64,000 nucleotides of DNA from Pseudoalteromonas ostreae. Its GTDB lineage: Bacteria; Pseudomonadota; Gammaproteobacteria; Enterobacterales; Alteromonadaceae. Below, piece by piece: positions 30,452-40,269 of this stretch (position 1 is its first letter; each line of letters starts with the position of its first letter). The translations under genes and the position numbers were made by a program. Below the pieces are notes generated by a model. That model was not told the origin of the DNA, made no database searches, and saw only the letters and a list, made by a program, of their open reading frames with translations. Location of the stretch: NCBI RefSeq assembly GCF_018069805.1, contig NZ_JAGPYN010000021.1, forward strand, positions 1-64,000, written 5' to 3'.

Positions 30452-32332
30452 ATGAAAATTAGAACTAAATTCTCCATAGCTTCAGGCATAGTGGTATTCA
30501 TCGTTATTTCACTGCTTGCAACAACGACGTATTTACTTGTACAACAAACGCTAAAAAAATCCACAGCAGCGTATATACAAGATAACGCATCACTGCTGTC
30601 ACAAAGCATTAGTAACTGGCTTGTTAGTAAGTCTGCACAAGTTAATGTTTTGAAAAAACAAATTGAATCCGATTTTTCTAAGCAAAACTTTCAGACTGGT
30701 TTAGAAAACCCCGCTTTTACAAATGATTTTTTACTCGTCTTTGGTACGCTCAGTGATGAAAAAAAACTCCGCTCCAATAATAGGCAAAGAGTTAACCCTC
30801 CTGGCATCGATTTTAAAGAAAGACCATGGTACAAATTAGCGCAAAATAATGATGCGATTTCATTTACAGCACCTTATGTTGATGCTGCAACGAATGAATT
30901 ACTATTATCAGTGGTTACTGCAATTAATTCACCTGATGGTTTTAAAGGGGTTATTGGTGGTGACCTGAGTTTAAATGCAATTGCAGATAGCGTTAATACC
31001 ATCAACTTTAATGGCAATGGTTTAGCATTTGTTGTAGATGGTACTGGCAAAATTATCACTCATCCAACTGCAAGTCTAAGCAACAAACAGACTCAAAATA
31101 TTTACCAAAAATCACCAACAGAAAGTAAACAAATCTTAGAAATCGAGCACAATGGCCAAACAAAGCTGCTGTATTTTTACCCTCTAAGTGACAATGCTGG
31201 TGTTGACTGGTCTCTCGCGATGTTACTAGATAAAGATAAAGTTTATGAGTCACTTGGCGTATTTACTACACGCACATCCTTTATCGCAATTTTAAGTATT
31301 GCATTTTGTGTTCTCGTCATTAGAACACTGGCAAAAATGTTATTAAAGCCATTGGATGAGTTAGAAAGTGCAATTAGTGAAATTGCCTCAGGCGGCGGTG
31401 ACTTAACACAGAGATTAACAGTAACAACTGAAGATGAATGCGGGGTTGTAGCGAAGAGTTTTAACCGGTTTTTATCGTCGTTACAAATACTTGTCACAGG
31501 CGTTATCGATAAAGCTAATAATGTTCAAGAAAGAAGCGCAGCAGCAAAATCATTATCAACCCAGTCAAGTCGCTCATTGAACGAGCAATACCAATTGATA
31601 GACAGTCTAGCGACTGCAATGCATGAAATGAGTACAACCTCCTCTGAAATTGCCTCGAGCGCCCAAGAAGCTGCAACGTCAGTGACTTTAGTCAATGATT
31701 CAACAACCTCAAGTAAGTCACTGTTTGAAAAAACAACCTCAGATATAACTAACCTATCAGACTCTATTTCCAACTCTCAAGAACTAAGTAATCAACTCGC
31801 TGAGCACAGTAATAGTATAGAACAAATATTATCTGTTATTAATAACGTTGCAGAACAAACCAATCTACTTGCTTTGAATGCAGCTATTGAAGCAGCAAGA
31901 GCAGGAGAGCAAGGTCGTGGGTTTGCTGTAGTTGCTGACGAAGTAAGAACCTTAGCCTCTAGAACACAAAGTTCAACAACAGAAATTAAATCGATGATCG
32001 AGCAAATTCAGTTGTTTTCATCTAAAGTACAGCAAGCTATGGAGCAAAGTAAACAGAAGGCTTCTCAATGTGTTACGCAAACTGAAATTGCAAATCAATC
32101 TTTAAATACTATTTCAATGTCAGTTAAAGATATTATGGATAGAAATTTTCAAATAGCCGCCGCCATTGAAGAGCAAAGTACGGTTATTGAAGAAATTAAT
32201 AGAAATACAATCAATATTAAAGATATTAGCGTACAAGTTGATGAGTTTGCTAAAGAGCAATTTGAAACTAACACTAATTTAGCTGAAAACGTAAATGACC
32301 AACAAAACTTACTTAAAAAGTTTATTGTGTAA
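30452..32332 (+). CDS. Methyl-accepting chemotaxis protein
   Basis: A 626-residue chemoreceptor with a transmembrane helix at about 9-30, a periplasmic dCache-type sensor (about 35-270, containing RPWYKLAQ and [14 protein letters not shown]), a second helix near 275-292, a HAMP domain, and the cytoplasmic signalling domain whose tip reads [21 protein letters not shown]. The dCache motif suggests a small ligand such as an amino acid. It is divergent from the porin/binding-protein pair, so all three may serve the same nutrient, which is inference. Confidence 0.94.
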   Translation: MKIRTKFSIASGIVVFIVISLLATTTYLLVQQTLKKSTAAYIQDNASLLSQSISNWLVSKSAQVNVLKKQIESDFSKQNFQTGLENPAFTNDFLLVFGTLSDEKKLRSNNRQRVNPPGIDFKERPWYKLAQNNDAISFTAPYVDAATNELLLSVVTAINSPDGFKGVIGGDLSLNAIADSVNTINFNGNGLAFVVDGTGKIITHPTASLSNKQTQNIYQKSPTESKQILEIEHNGQTKLLYFYPLSDNAGVDWSLAMLLDKDKVYESLGVFTTRTSFIAILSIAFCVLVIRTLAKMLLKPLDELESAISEIASGGGDLTQRLTVTTEDECGVVAKSFNRFLSSLQILVTGVIDKANNVQERSAAAKSLSTQSSRSLNEQYQLIDSLATAMHEMSTTSSEIASSAQEAATSVTLVNDSTTSSKSLFEKTTSDITNLSDSISNSQELSNQLAEHSNSIEQILSVINNVAEQTNLLALNAAIEAARAGEQGRGFAVVADEVRTLASRTQSSTTEIKSMIEQIQLFSSKVQQAMEQSKQKASQCVTQTEIANQSLNTISMSVKDIMDRNFQIAAAIEEQSTVIEEINRNTINIKDISVQVDEFAKEQFETNTNLAENVNDQQNLLKKFIV

Positions 32333-32574
32333 TTAAATATTTAGGTATAACTGGTAGATACAGTTGCGATCTAGCACTAGCTTTGCTGTGGTGAAGCTAA
32401 TTTGACCTTGAGAACATTTTCGTTCATTACCAATACCTCGCTTCACGTCATCACTCGGCCCGCAAATTTTACCAAGAATAAATCCTTGGTTATGTAGATA
32501 ATTCTAAAATCAAAAGGACTTACTGTAGCACTTTTGATAAACTGCCCGCTGAAATAGGTGGCGAGGAAATATGC

Positions 32575-34257
32575 ATGTGGCTTGAAACGCTTAGGCGTCG
32601 CTTGGCAAAGCCAAAAACATCGGTGCAATTGTGCTTACTTGGCGTAAGTGCCGGACTAATTGCGGCGTTTTTGATCATTCTATTTCGCTTAACTATTCTA
32701 TTTTTCCAAGGTTTGTTCCTTGATAATCCTGACGATTTTACTACCTTGCCGCCTATTGAGCGGGTTGTAATGCCGATTATAGCAGCCTTTTTAATTGCGC
32801 TATTTGCAGCTTTGACTGGTTTTAAGCATTATCGATTAGGTATTCCCTTTGTTATTCATCGTATTAAACGCCATTACGGGCAAATGCCATTATACAACAC
32901 GGTAAATCAATTTGTCGGTGGTGCATTGGCATTGATCAGTGGTTTCTCGGTTGGCCGTGAAGGGCCGTCTGTACATATGGGGGCAACTGGTGCAAGTTTG
33001 CTGGCCGATAAATTACATTTGCCTTATAACGCCATGCGAACACTCAGTGGTTGTGGTGTTGCAGCAGGTATTGCCGCCTCGTTTAATACACCGCTTGCAG
33101 CTGTTATTTTTGTGATGGAGGTAGTACTTAGGGAATACAAAGTGCACATCTTTGTACCTATTATGCTTGCTGCGGTCACCGGTGCACTGGCGACACAGTT
33201 TGTATTTGGTGATGTATCAGAATTAGCACTGATCACAGTGACCGCATTAAGTGGTTGGCACTATCCATTTTTAATTCTGTTTGGTATGGCTTTAGGCGCA
33301 GTTGCTTATGCATTTAACCAAAATCTGATGCTGATCATTCGTACTTTCAAGCCTTTGAGTATGTTTCCACGTTTATTATTGGCAGGTCTGATTGCCGGTG
33401 GCATTGCTTTTATGGTGCCACAAGCAATGGGATCTGGTATGAGTGCAATAACTTTAGCAATAGAAAGCCCTGATGATGTGCAGCTATTAATCACTATTTT
33501 AATTGCTAAATTACTGGCGACATTATTTGCCATTGGCTTGGGTATACCAGGTGGGATCATTGGTCCTGTAATTGGTTTAGGGGTACTGATGGGTACTTTA
33601 ATGGCTTTTTTTGCTCAGTTTATTAGTCCTGGCGTTGATATTGCGGGTACTTACAGCGTATTAGGCATGGCAGGCTTATTAGCAGCCACTTTACATGCCC
33701 CTCTGGCCGCTTTAACTACGGTAATGGAGTTAACCTCAAGTCCTGAAATAATCGTACCGGCCATGCTAGTTATCTCAGCAGCATACGTCACCGCATTACA
33801 AGTGTTTGGAAATCGGTCAATATTTTTACAGCAGCTCGATTTTCAAGGTTTAAGCTATCATGTCTCCCCAGCCACCGAAGCACTGCAAAAAGTAGGGGTG
33901 ATGGACGAAATGGATGAAAACTTCAAACTGTTGTATTCCGAAAATAAAGAACAAATAGAAAACACCTTAAATGCTGTTGATAGTCAAACCCCATTGATTG
34001 TTTACGATGCTGAAAATGGCTATCGTCTTGCTGAATATGATTTAAGTTTAATGTCAGATCAAAATATTTCGATCAACTATATCAGCTTGCAAGGGATAAG
34101 CAGTCAAGCCACTTTGGCCGATGCATTTGATATATTAAAAGATAAACGCAGCGGCGCTGTATATATTTATAACTTACTAGATAATCAACAAATTATGGGA
34201 ATAATGCGCTGGGATCAAATCCGTCACATTCTCACCATACGTAATAGCTTACTGTAA
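32575..34257 (+). CDS. ClC-type chloride channel/transporter
   Basis: A 560-residue ClC protein. The selectivity segments GREGPSVHMGATGA (with the gating Glu of GREGP) and GIPGGIIGPVIGLG are present in the membrane domain (about 20-425). The C-terminal 130 residues form a soluble region with a CBS-like ending (LADAFDILKDKRSGAVYIY). The start at 32575 is chosen because GAGG lies about 8 nt upstream. It could act as a Cl-/H+ exchanger, as is usual for bacterial ClC proteins. Confidence 0.92.
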   Translation: MWLETLRRRLAKPKTSVQLCLLGVSAGLIAAFLIILFRLTILFFQGLFLDNPDDFTTLPPIERVVMPIIAAFLIALFAALTGFKHYRLGIPFVIHRIKRHYGQMPLYNTVNQFVGGALALISGFSVGREGPSVHMGATGASLLADKLHLPYNAMRTLSGCGVAAGIAASFNTPLAAVIFVMEVVLREYKVHIFVPIMLAAVTGALATQFVFGDVSELALITVTALSGWHYPFLILFGMALGAVAYAFNQNLMLIIRTFKPLSMFPRLLLAGLIAGGIAFMVPQAMGSGMSAITLAIESPDDVQLLITILIAKLLATLFAIGLGIPGGIIGPVIGLGVLMGTLMAFFAQFISPGVDIAGTYSVLGMAGLLAATLHAPLAALTTVMELTSSPEIIVPAMLVISAAYVTALQVFGNRSIFLQQLDFQGLSYHVSPATEALQKVGVMDEMDENFKLLYSENKEQIENTLNAVDSQTPLIVYDAENGYRLAEYDLSLMSDQNISINYISLQGISSQATLADAFDILKDKRSGAVYIYNLLDNQQIMGIMRWDQIRHILTIRNSLL

Positions 34258-34275
34258 CTAACATAAGAGAACATT

Positions 34276-34710
34276 ATGAGCGCGCTACTGATCTACAAAG
34301 CCTTACATATCTTTTTTATGATTGCCTGGTTTGCCGGCATATTTTACTTGCCCCGCCTCTTTGTTTATCACGCCATGAGTGAAGAAAAGTCCTGTAACTC
34401 CATGCTCAAAGTGATGGAACGTCGGTTGCTGTATTTTGTTACACCATTTGCGGTATTAACAGCAGTGTTTGGCGTGCTAACAATTGTTGAATATGGCCGT
34501 GACTGGTTCAGACACAGTATGTGGCTTCATTACAAACTGGTATTAGTGATTATTTTATATTTGTACCACGGCTTTTGTTTTAAGTTGCTGGCTGATTTTA
34601 AACACGACCGCAATACCCGCAGTCACCGTTTTTATCGTATTTTTAATGAGTTACCTGTGTTACTACTTTTAGTCATCATATTTTTAGCCGTAACTAAACC
34701 CAGTTTATAA
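34276..34710 (+). CDS. hemJ: Protoporphyrinogen IX oxidase HemJ (CopD/UPF0093 family)
   Basis: A 144-residue membrane protein with four helices. The first helix LHIFFMIAWFAGIFYLPRLFVYH holds the conserved His, and WLHYKLVLVIILYLYHGF contains the conserved K and L residues of HemJ. HemJ carries out the penultimate step of haem synthesis. hemL lies downstream, in keeping with a haem function, although pyrB intervenes. Confidence 0.88.
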   Translation: MSALLIYKALHIFFMIAWFAGIFYLPRLFVYHAMSEEKSCNSMLKVMERRLLYFVTPFAVLTAVFGVLTIVEYGRDWFRHSMWLHYKLVLVIILYLYHGFCFKLLADFKHDRNTRSHRFYRIFNELPVLLLLVIIFLAVTKPSL

Positions 34711-34719
34711 AAAATTTGC

Positions 34720-34794
34720 TATAGTACCGCGCGATTGCGTGTCCATCTTTGATGGTTGATCGCGCCCCTTTTCAATGTGATAGGAATAACCCCC
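34720..34794 (+). promoter_or_regulatory. pyrB promoter and leader hairpin
   Basis: A -10-like TATAGT (34720-34725) is followed by a stem-loop with outer pairs GCGCGAT / ATCGCGC (34729-34735, 34759-34765) and inner pairs CCATC / GATGG (34743-34747, 34751-34755). A CCCTTTTC tract follows, then the GATAGGA Shine-Dalgarno of pyrB. It resembles a compact attenuator or start-site-switching leader of pyrimidine genes, but the T-tract is short. No leader peptide was seen. Confidence 0.5.
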
Positions 34795-35811
34795 ATGTTA
34801 AGTTTCCAAGGTGAAAATATTCTTTCTGTCAATCAGCTCGACCGCGACTGTATTGAACGTATTTTTGCAGTAGCCAAAAAAATGGAGCCATATGCTAAAA
34901 AGCAAAAACGCACCAATGTGTTAGAAGGCGCGATCTTAGCAAACCTATTCTTTGAGCCAAGTACCCGTACCCGTGTAAGTTTTGGCACCGCCTTTAATTT
35001 ATTAGGTGGCCTAGTTCGTGAAACCACCGGCATGCAAAGCTCAGCACTTGCGAAAGGCGAATCATTATACGATACCGCTCGCGTTATTTCAGCGTACGCA
35101 GATGCGGTTGCTATGCGCCATCCTGATGCAGGTTCAGTGGCTGAATTTGCCACTGGCTGCTCTGTACCGGTTATCAACGGCGGCGACGGCCCTAATGAAC
35201 ACCCCACTCAAGCGTTACTTGATTTATTAACTATAGAGCGCGAGCTTAACCGTTTTGAGCAAGGCATTGATGGTATGCATATCGCCCTTGTTGGTGATTT
35301 AAAATATGGCCGTACCGTGCATTCATTATCAAAATTATTATGTCATTATAAAGATATAAAATTTTCGATGGTGGCACCTGATGGCTTACAAATGCCAAGC
35401 TATATTTTAGATGCCGTTGATAATGCGGGTCATAAGATTGAAATCGTCAATAAAATGGAAGGCAATTTAGCCGCTGATATCGTCTATCAAACCCGCATTC
35501 AGGAAGAGCGCTTTCCTTCGCAAGAAGAAGCCAATAAATACCGAGGGGGGTTTCGGATCAGCCAATCAATTTACAATGCGCACTGCAAACCAAACTCAGT
35601 ATTAATGCACCCATTACCACGCGACAGCCGCATGGAAGCCAATGAACTCGATAACGATTTAAATAGTAACGATAACTTAGCTATTTTCCGCCAAGTACAA
35701 AATGGCGTGTTAATTCGCATGGCGCTGTTTGCATTGACACTTGACGTTGCCGATAAAGTTGAGCAATACGAAGTATCTGTGCCATGGTTTAGCCGTAAAC
35801 GCGATAGTTAA
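34795..35811 (+). CDS. pyrB: Aspartate carbamoyltransferase catalytic chain
   Basis: A 338-residue ATCase that condenses carbamoyl phosphate and aspartate in pyrimidine synthesis. The carbamoyl phosphate motif [11 protein letters not shown], the HPTQALLDL motif and the HPLPRD motif are intact. The start at 34795 (MLSFQGEN) follows a good GATAGGA site; an in-frame TTG further upstream is rejected because it lies in the leader hairpin. No pyrI regulatory gene follows, since hemL begins 28 bp later, so the enzyme probably acts without the regulatory chain unless pyrI is elsewhere. Confidence 0.95.
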   Translation: MLSFQGENILSVNQLDRDCIERIFAVAKKMEPYAKKQKRTNVLEGAILANLFFEPSTRTRVSFGTAFNLLGGLVRETTGMQSSALAKGESLYDTARVISAYADAVAMRHPDAGSVAEFATGCSVPVINGGDGPNEHPTQALLDLLTIERELNRFEQGIDGMHIALVGDLKYGRTVHSLSKLLCHYKDIKFSMVAPDGLQMPSYILDAVDNAGHKIEIVNKMEGNLAADIVYQTRIQEERFPSQEEANKYRGGFRISQSIYNAHCKPNSVLMHPLPRDSRMEANELDNDLNSNDNLAIFRQVQNGVLIRMALFALTLDVADKVEQYEVSVPWFSRKRDS

Positions 35812-35839
35812 TCTACCAGTACAATTAATAGGATTTTTC

Positions 35840-37120
35840 ATGACAATTAGCCAAGATTTATTTGCCCGCGCCCAAGCGTCTATCCCTGGCGGCGTAAACT
35901 CTCCAGTACGTGCCTTTAATGGCGTTGGCGGCACGCCGCTGTTTATTACTAAAGCACAAGGCCCATTTACCTTTGATGCCGATGGCAACCGTTATATCGA
36001 TTACGTAGGTTCATGGGGACCTATGATCATGGGCCACAATCATCCAGCAATCAAACAAGCTGTACTTGATGCGGTAGAAAACGGCCTAAGCTATGGCGCG
36101 CCAACTGAGACCGAAATTTTCATGGCCGAAAAAGTAAAACAGCTAGTGCCATCAATCGAAAAAGTACGCATGGTAAGCTCAGGCACTGAAGCAACAATGA
36201 GTGCAATTCGCTTAGCTCGTGGTTTTACCGGCCGTGACAAAATACTTAAATTTGAAGGCTGTTACCACGGCCATGCAGATTCATTATTAGTAAAAGCAGG
36301 CTCAGGCGCACTTACAATGGGTGTTCCAAACTCGCCAGGTATCCCAGAAGATTTTGCCAAGCATACATTAACAGTTTCGTTTAATAACCTTGATGAAGTA
36401 AAAGCTATTTTTGCCAAATACACTGACGAAATAGCCTGTATTATCGTAGAGCCAGTTGCAGGTAACATGAACTGTATTCCACCAGTACCTGGCTTTTTAG
36501 AAGGACTGCGTGAAGTCTGTGATCAGTACCAATCTGTGCTTATTTTTGACGAAGTAATGACAGGTTTTCGTGTAGCCCTTGGTGGCGCTCAAGCTTATTA
36601 CAACATTACTCCTGACTTAACCTGTTTAGGTAAAGTGATTGGCGGCGGCATGCCAGTAGGCGCGTTCGGCGGTAAAACTGAGATCATGGATTACATCGCT
36701 CCTGTTGGCCCAGTTTACCAAGCAGGTACTCTCTCTGGTAACCCAATTGCCATGGCGGCAGGCTTAAAAGCGCTCGAGCTTTTGTGTGTTGATGGCCTAC
36801 ACACTGAGCTTGAAGCTAAAAGCAAAGCACTTTGTGAAGGCTTTGAAACTGCAGCTAAAAAAGCGGGTATTCCACTGACCACTAACTACGCAGGGGGTAT
36901 GTATGGCTTCTTCTTTACTGAACAAGAAAAAGTAACCACTTACCAACAAGCAACCCAGTGCGATTTAGAACGCTTTAAAAAGTTCTTCCACTTGATGCTT
37001 GAAGAAGGCGTGTATTTAGCGCCATCAGCATTTGAAGCCGGATTTGTTTGTTCTGAACATTCTGAGCAAGAAATTGCTGATACAATTGCCGCCGCTGAGC
37101 GCGCGTTTGCTAAGTTATAA
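35840..37120 (+). CDS. hemL: Glutamate-1-semialdehyde 2,1-aminomutase
   Basis: A 426-residue PLP enzyme that makes 5-aminolevulinate for haem. The catalytic lysine is K265 in [17 protein letters not shown], and the N-terminal [16 protein letters not shown] block is diagnostic. The start at 35840 (MTISQD) is chosen because it gives the family length and follows AATAGGAT. A strong terminator follows the stop. Confidence 0.97.
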   Translation: MTISQDLFARAQASIPGGVNSPVRAFNGVGGTPLFITKAQGPFTFDADGNRYIDYVGSWGPMIMGHNHPAIKQAVLDAVENGLSYGAPTETEIFMAEKVKQLVPSIEKVRMVSSGTEATMSAIRLARGFTGRDKILKFEGCYHGHADSLLVKAGSGALTMGVPNSPGIPEDFAKHTLTVSFNNLDEVKAIFAKYTDEIACIIVEPVAGNMNCIPPVPGFLEGLREVCDQYQSVLIFDEVMTGFRVALGGAQAYYNITPDLTCLGKVIGGGMPVGAFGGKTEIMDYIAPVGPVYQAGTLSGNPIAMAAGLKALELLCVDGLHTELEAKSKALCEGFETAAKKAGIPLTTNYAGGMYGFFFTEQEKVTTYQQATQCDLERFKKFFHLMLEEGVYLAPSAFEAGFVCSEHSEQEIADTIAAAERAFAKL

Positions 37121-37138
37121 GTTTTAATTTTAAGCAAG

Positions 37139-37163
37139 AAAAAAGCCCGTAAGGGCTTTTTTT
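37139..37163 (+). terminator. Terminator of hemL
   Basis: Stem AAAAAAGCCC / GGGCTTTTTTT with a GTAA loop. It is symmetric enough to also act on the minus strand downstream of mrcB, which ends just beyond it. Confidence 0.9.
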
Positions 37164-37187
37164 ATGAGCTAAAAAAAGCTTACTTAT

Positions 37188-39539
37188 TTAACGCATACAA
37201 CTTGGCCTTGGCTCAAATTCACTAGCTCTAAGTGGCAGTTGAATTACTTTACCGCAGCCCGGAGGCGCTTGCTTACCCGTTAATTCATTAATAAAAGCCC
37301 AGCGAATTGAAGGCGGACGAGTATCTGCTATTGCCTCAGGGTTGAGCGGCTTAAGATAACGAATATACGTTTCTAATGCACCAACACTGCCCGTTAAGCC
37401 TGTACTTTTATTATCATCACGGCCAAGCCAAGCAACGGTTACTGTATTTTGATCAAACCCTGCATACCAACTATCACGTAAATCATTGCTGCTGCCGGTT
37501 TTACCAGCCAGCTGAATTGATGGAAAATGGGCATTTAAACGTTTAGCCGTGCCATCTTTAGTGACTCGTTTCATCGCGTATTTAGTCATATAAACAGCTG
37601 CTTTATCAAAACGTGGTTCAGCACTAACTTGATGCTGATAAAGTACGCGTCCAACGGAATCGGTTAACGCAGAAATAGATGTTAATTGACGGTATTCGCC
37701 ATCAGCCGCCAACGTGGTATAAAGCTGCGCGACTTCAAAGCTCGACATCTCAAGTGCACCAAGCAGTAATGATGGGTAGTGGGGAATATTACCTTTTTCG
37801 CCAAGCTTAGTCAGTGTATCCGCGACTTTATCAACCCCAACATCAAGCCCTAAGTTTACCGCTGGTATATTAATACTTTTACTAAACGCTTTATAAAGCG
37901 GCATCATACCGCGATATTGATGATCAAAGTTCTCTGGTTGCCATACTTTGCCCTGCTCATTAGTCACTTGTACTGGCGAGTCATCTAACAAAGTAGCTAA
38001 GTTATAGTGGGGTAAACCCAGAGCTGTTAAATACACAGCCGGCTTAACTAATGAGCCTATATTGCGTTTTGTATCTAATACCCGGTTAAATCCTAAGAAA
38101 CGTGGGTCGCGCCCTGCGACCAGTGCAGATACCCCACCCTTTTCAACATTAACTGAGATCATCGCCGCTTCAAGCTGCTCTGTCGTGGCGCGCTTTTCAA
38201 GATACGGTAGGCTTTTTTCAATTGCCTCTTCCATTGCCGCTTGTTTTTGCAAATCAAAATAGGTAAATACTCGCACGCCGGCATCTAGTACTTGTTGGTC
38301 CGGTAGTAACTTTTGCAGCTCACGATCCACCAGCTCTAAATACCCAGGGTATGATTTAGGTAGGCTGTCTTTCATTGGAGCAATGTCGATTGATCGTTTT
38401 AGTGCAGTACGGTATTCGCGGGTATCAATTAATTTATTATCAACCATTAAGCGCAATACTAAATCACGACGCTCCATAGTGCGCTCAGGATAACGGCGTG
38501 GATTATAATATGAAGGCCCTTTTACCATAGCAACGAGTAGTGCAATTTGATCGAACTCAAGCTCATCAACAGGCTTAGAGAAGTAAAATTCAGAAGCTAA
38601 GCCCATGCCATGTACGCCTTGGTTATACGACTGACCAAGATACACTTCGTTTAGATAAGCTTCTAAAATTTGATCTTTTGAATAGCGATAATCTAAAATT
38701 AACGCGATCAACGCTTCGTTAAATTTACGGATCAGCGTACGCTCACGAGTTAAATAAATATTCTTTGCCAGCTGCTGCGTTAACGTACTGCCGCCTTGGA
38801 CTGTGCGCCCTGCTTTAATATTACTGTATAAAGCCCGCATGATTGACCATACAGAAACCCCATGATGCTGATAAAAATGTTGGTCTTCAACCACGAGCAA
38901 AGTATCGGTAAGCATCGGCGGAAATTTATCCAACGGCACAAACTCTCGATCTTGTTTTGAATCATTCCCTATGCGCGCTATTTGCACTGGCTCTAATCGA
39001 GCTCTGTTTAAGCGCCTGCCAAACTTATCTTTAATACTCGCGAGTTTTTGTCCTGCAAAGCGTAACTCTATAACTTGTGCTTGCTCTAAGCCATCATAAA
39101 ACTCAAATTCACGGCGGAAGATTTTAATACTATCACCCGCTTTTACATACTGCCCAGTACGACTTAACTGATTGACTGATGAATAGTTTAGCCTATCAAG
39201 CTCCCACAGTACTTCTTGACTAGATAAGAATTGTCCTGGGTAAAAACCCATTGCTCGTGCATAAACTTGTGCTGGTAATTGCCATTTATTGCCTTCAAAT
39301 TGACGCGTAATTTTGGCATCCAGATAAATTAAATATAACGCCATTGCAACGATGCCAGCTAAGCTAAGTTTCCAAAAAATAGACCAAACCTTACGACCAA
39401 TGCCACGTTTATTTATATTTTTTACCACCGTATTATTAGCCCGTTTTTTTTTCACCGACTTAGACGCTGTACTTGGTGCTTTCTTTGTAGGGCGTTTTGA
39501 TGGAGTTTTAGTGGAGCGTGGGTCTTTTTTATCAGCCAT
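37188..39539 (-). CDS. mrcB: Penicillin-binding protein 1B
   Basis: A 783-residue bifunctional peptidoglycan synthase. It has a Lys/Thr-rich cytoplasmic N-terminus, a transmembrane helix (about 50-68), a UB2H-like region, a GT51 glycosyltransferase domain with EDQHFYQHHGVS and GGSTLTQQLAKN, and a transpeptidase domain with the S-x-x-K motif in NIGSLVKPA, the SxN motif in SKSIN and KTG in LAGKTGSSND. It ends with a GCGKVIQLPL segment containing a cysteine. Length matches PBP1B rather than PBP1A. Confidence 0.94.
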   Translation of the reverse strand: MADKKDPRSTKTPSKRPTKKAPSTASKSVKKKRANNTVVKNINKRGIGRKVWSIFWKLSLAGIVAMALYLIYLDAKITRQFEGNKWQLPAQVYARAMGFYPGQFLSSQEVLWELDRLNYSSVNQLSRTGQYVKAGDSIKIFRREFEFYDGLEQAQVIELRFAGQKLASIKDKFGRRLNRARLEPVQIARIGNDSKQDREFVPLDKFPPMLTDTLLVVEDQHFYQHHGVSVWSIMRALYSNIKAGRTVQGGSTLTQQLAKNIYLTRERTLIRKFNEALIALILDYRYSKDQILEAYLNEVYLGQSYNQGVHGMGLASEFYFSKPVDELEFDQIALLVAMVKGPSYYNPRRYPERTMERRDLVLRLMVDNKLIDTREYRTALKRSIDIAPMKDSLPKSYPGYLELVDRELQKLLPDQQVLDAGVRVFTYFDLQKQAAMEEAIEKSLPYLEKRATTEQLEAAMISVNVEKGGVSALVAGRDPRFLGFNRVLDTKRNIGSLVKPAVYLTALGLPHYNLATLLDDSPVQVTNEQGKVWQPENFDHQYRGMMPLYKAFSKSINIPAVNLGLDVGVDKVADTLTKLGEKGNIPHYPSLLLGALEMSSFEVAQLYTTLAADGEYRQLTSISALTDSVGRVLYQHQVSAEPRFDKAAVYMTKYAMKRVTKDGTAKRLNAHFPSIQLAGKTGSSNDLRDSWYAGFDQNTVTVAWLGRDDNKSTGLTGSVGALETYIRYLKPLNPEAIADTRPPSIRWAFINELTGKQAPPGCGKVIQLPLRASEFEPRPSCMR

Positions 39540-39562
39540 TGACGTTGCTATTTATTTCCAGA

Positions 39563-39881
39563 GTTAAATTTACAGGTGCGAGCTTAGCATATAGCTATAT
39601 ACCCAAGCCACCTCAAGATGCAGAATTCAGCGTTTCACAGGGGCTTAATATCAAGGCGTTACTTTGCAACTATGGTAATCCCTTTTAAGAAGTAACAACG
39701 ATGAGAGTAAGTTCCTGTGAAACGCCCAAGGGGTTGGTTTAAATGCGATTTATACTGCGTTATTGATTTTAGCAATAGAACCACTATTACTTGCAATCAA
39801 TGCCTTGCCTAAATCGCTTTTAATTCCAACAGAAACTCGCCTCTTGAGGTGGTTTGGGTATATTACACCTGCAAAATTAAC
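39563..39881. repeat. Structured noncoding repeat with terminal inverted repeats (MITE/REP-like)
   Basis: A 319-bp element with 22-bp inverted ends (39597-39618 and 39842-39863) that match at 21 of 22 positions. Just outside them is a second imperfect pair (39563-39578 and 39866-39881, 14 of 16). Inside are two separate hairpin arms: arm 1 pairs GCGTTTCACAGG (39630-39641) with CCTGTGAAACGC (39714-39725) and GTTACTT with AAGTAAC; arm 2 pairs GCGATTTA (39745-39752) with TAAATCGC (39810-39817), then ATTGATT with AATCAAT. The whole folds as a three-way junction. It has no transposase and lies between mrcB and the Pmp3 gene. Confidence 0.75.
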
Positions 39882-39950
39882 CTTGACTGAAACCTTAACC
39901 TGAACAGTAAATAGTAAATCAATTATCCAACGTTCTGACCTCATAATTTT

Positions 39951-40112
39951 TTAGCGTGTACACAACCACAATGAGTGGATCATTGCCGGTATAAAAAATA
40001 TAAAGCACAAGACAATATTAATAATCAAATCTTTACCCACACCCGCTTTCAAAAACACAGCAACAGGTGGTAAGAATATAGACAAAATAATCAGCAATAG
40101 TTTGTTATCCAT
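39951..40112 (-). CDS. Pmp3/YqaE family small membrane protein (53 aa)
   Basis: A short gene of 53 residues starting MDNKLLLIILSIFLPPVAVFLK, then AGVGKDLIINIVLCFIFFIPAMIHSLW. The two-helix layout with the P-P-V-A-V segment in helix 1 and I-N-I-x-L in helix 2 is the UPF0057/Pmp3 pattern. Pmp3 proteins affect membrane potential and salt tolerance. AAGG lies about 8 nt upstream of the ATG. The gene lies between the amtB terminator and the structured repeat. Confidence 0.88.
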   Translation of the reverse strand: MDNKLLLIILSIFLPPVAVFLKAGVGKDLIINIVLCFIFFIPAMIHSLWLCTR

Positions 40113-40206
40113 GCTTAACCTTATTATTTGTAGTTGGACTGATTTTAAGCATAGTTACTTATTGTGATTTCTGCTGTATTAATAAACTTCACGCCTGCGT
40201 AAAGAC

Positions 40207-40236
40207 AAAAAAAGCCCGAATCTAAATTAGGGCTTT
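40207..40236 (-). terminator. Terminator of glnK-amtB
   Basis: Stem AAAGCCC / GGGCTTT with a 12-nt loop, followed by a T-run on the minus strand. It lies 34 bp past the amtB stop. Confidence 0.82.
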
Positions 40237-40269
40237 GTTTTAAAAACACAATGATTTTAAAATTTTTAC

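Noticed and set aside
34756..34794. Extended N-terminus for pyrB from an upstream TTG
   Set aside because: It would lie in the leader hairpin and adds 13 residues not found in ATCases; the ATG at 34795 has a good ribosome-binding site.
39750..39944. 64-codon minus-strand frame over the structured repeat
   Set aside because: It lies within the stems of the three-way junction element, so the open frame is a by-product of repeat sequence.
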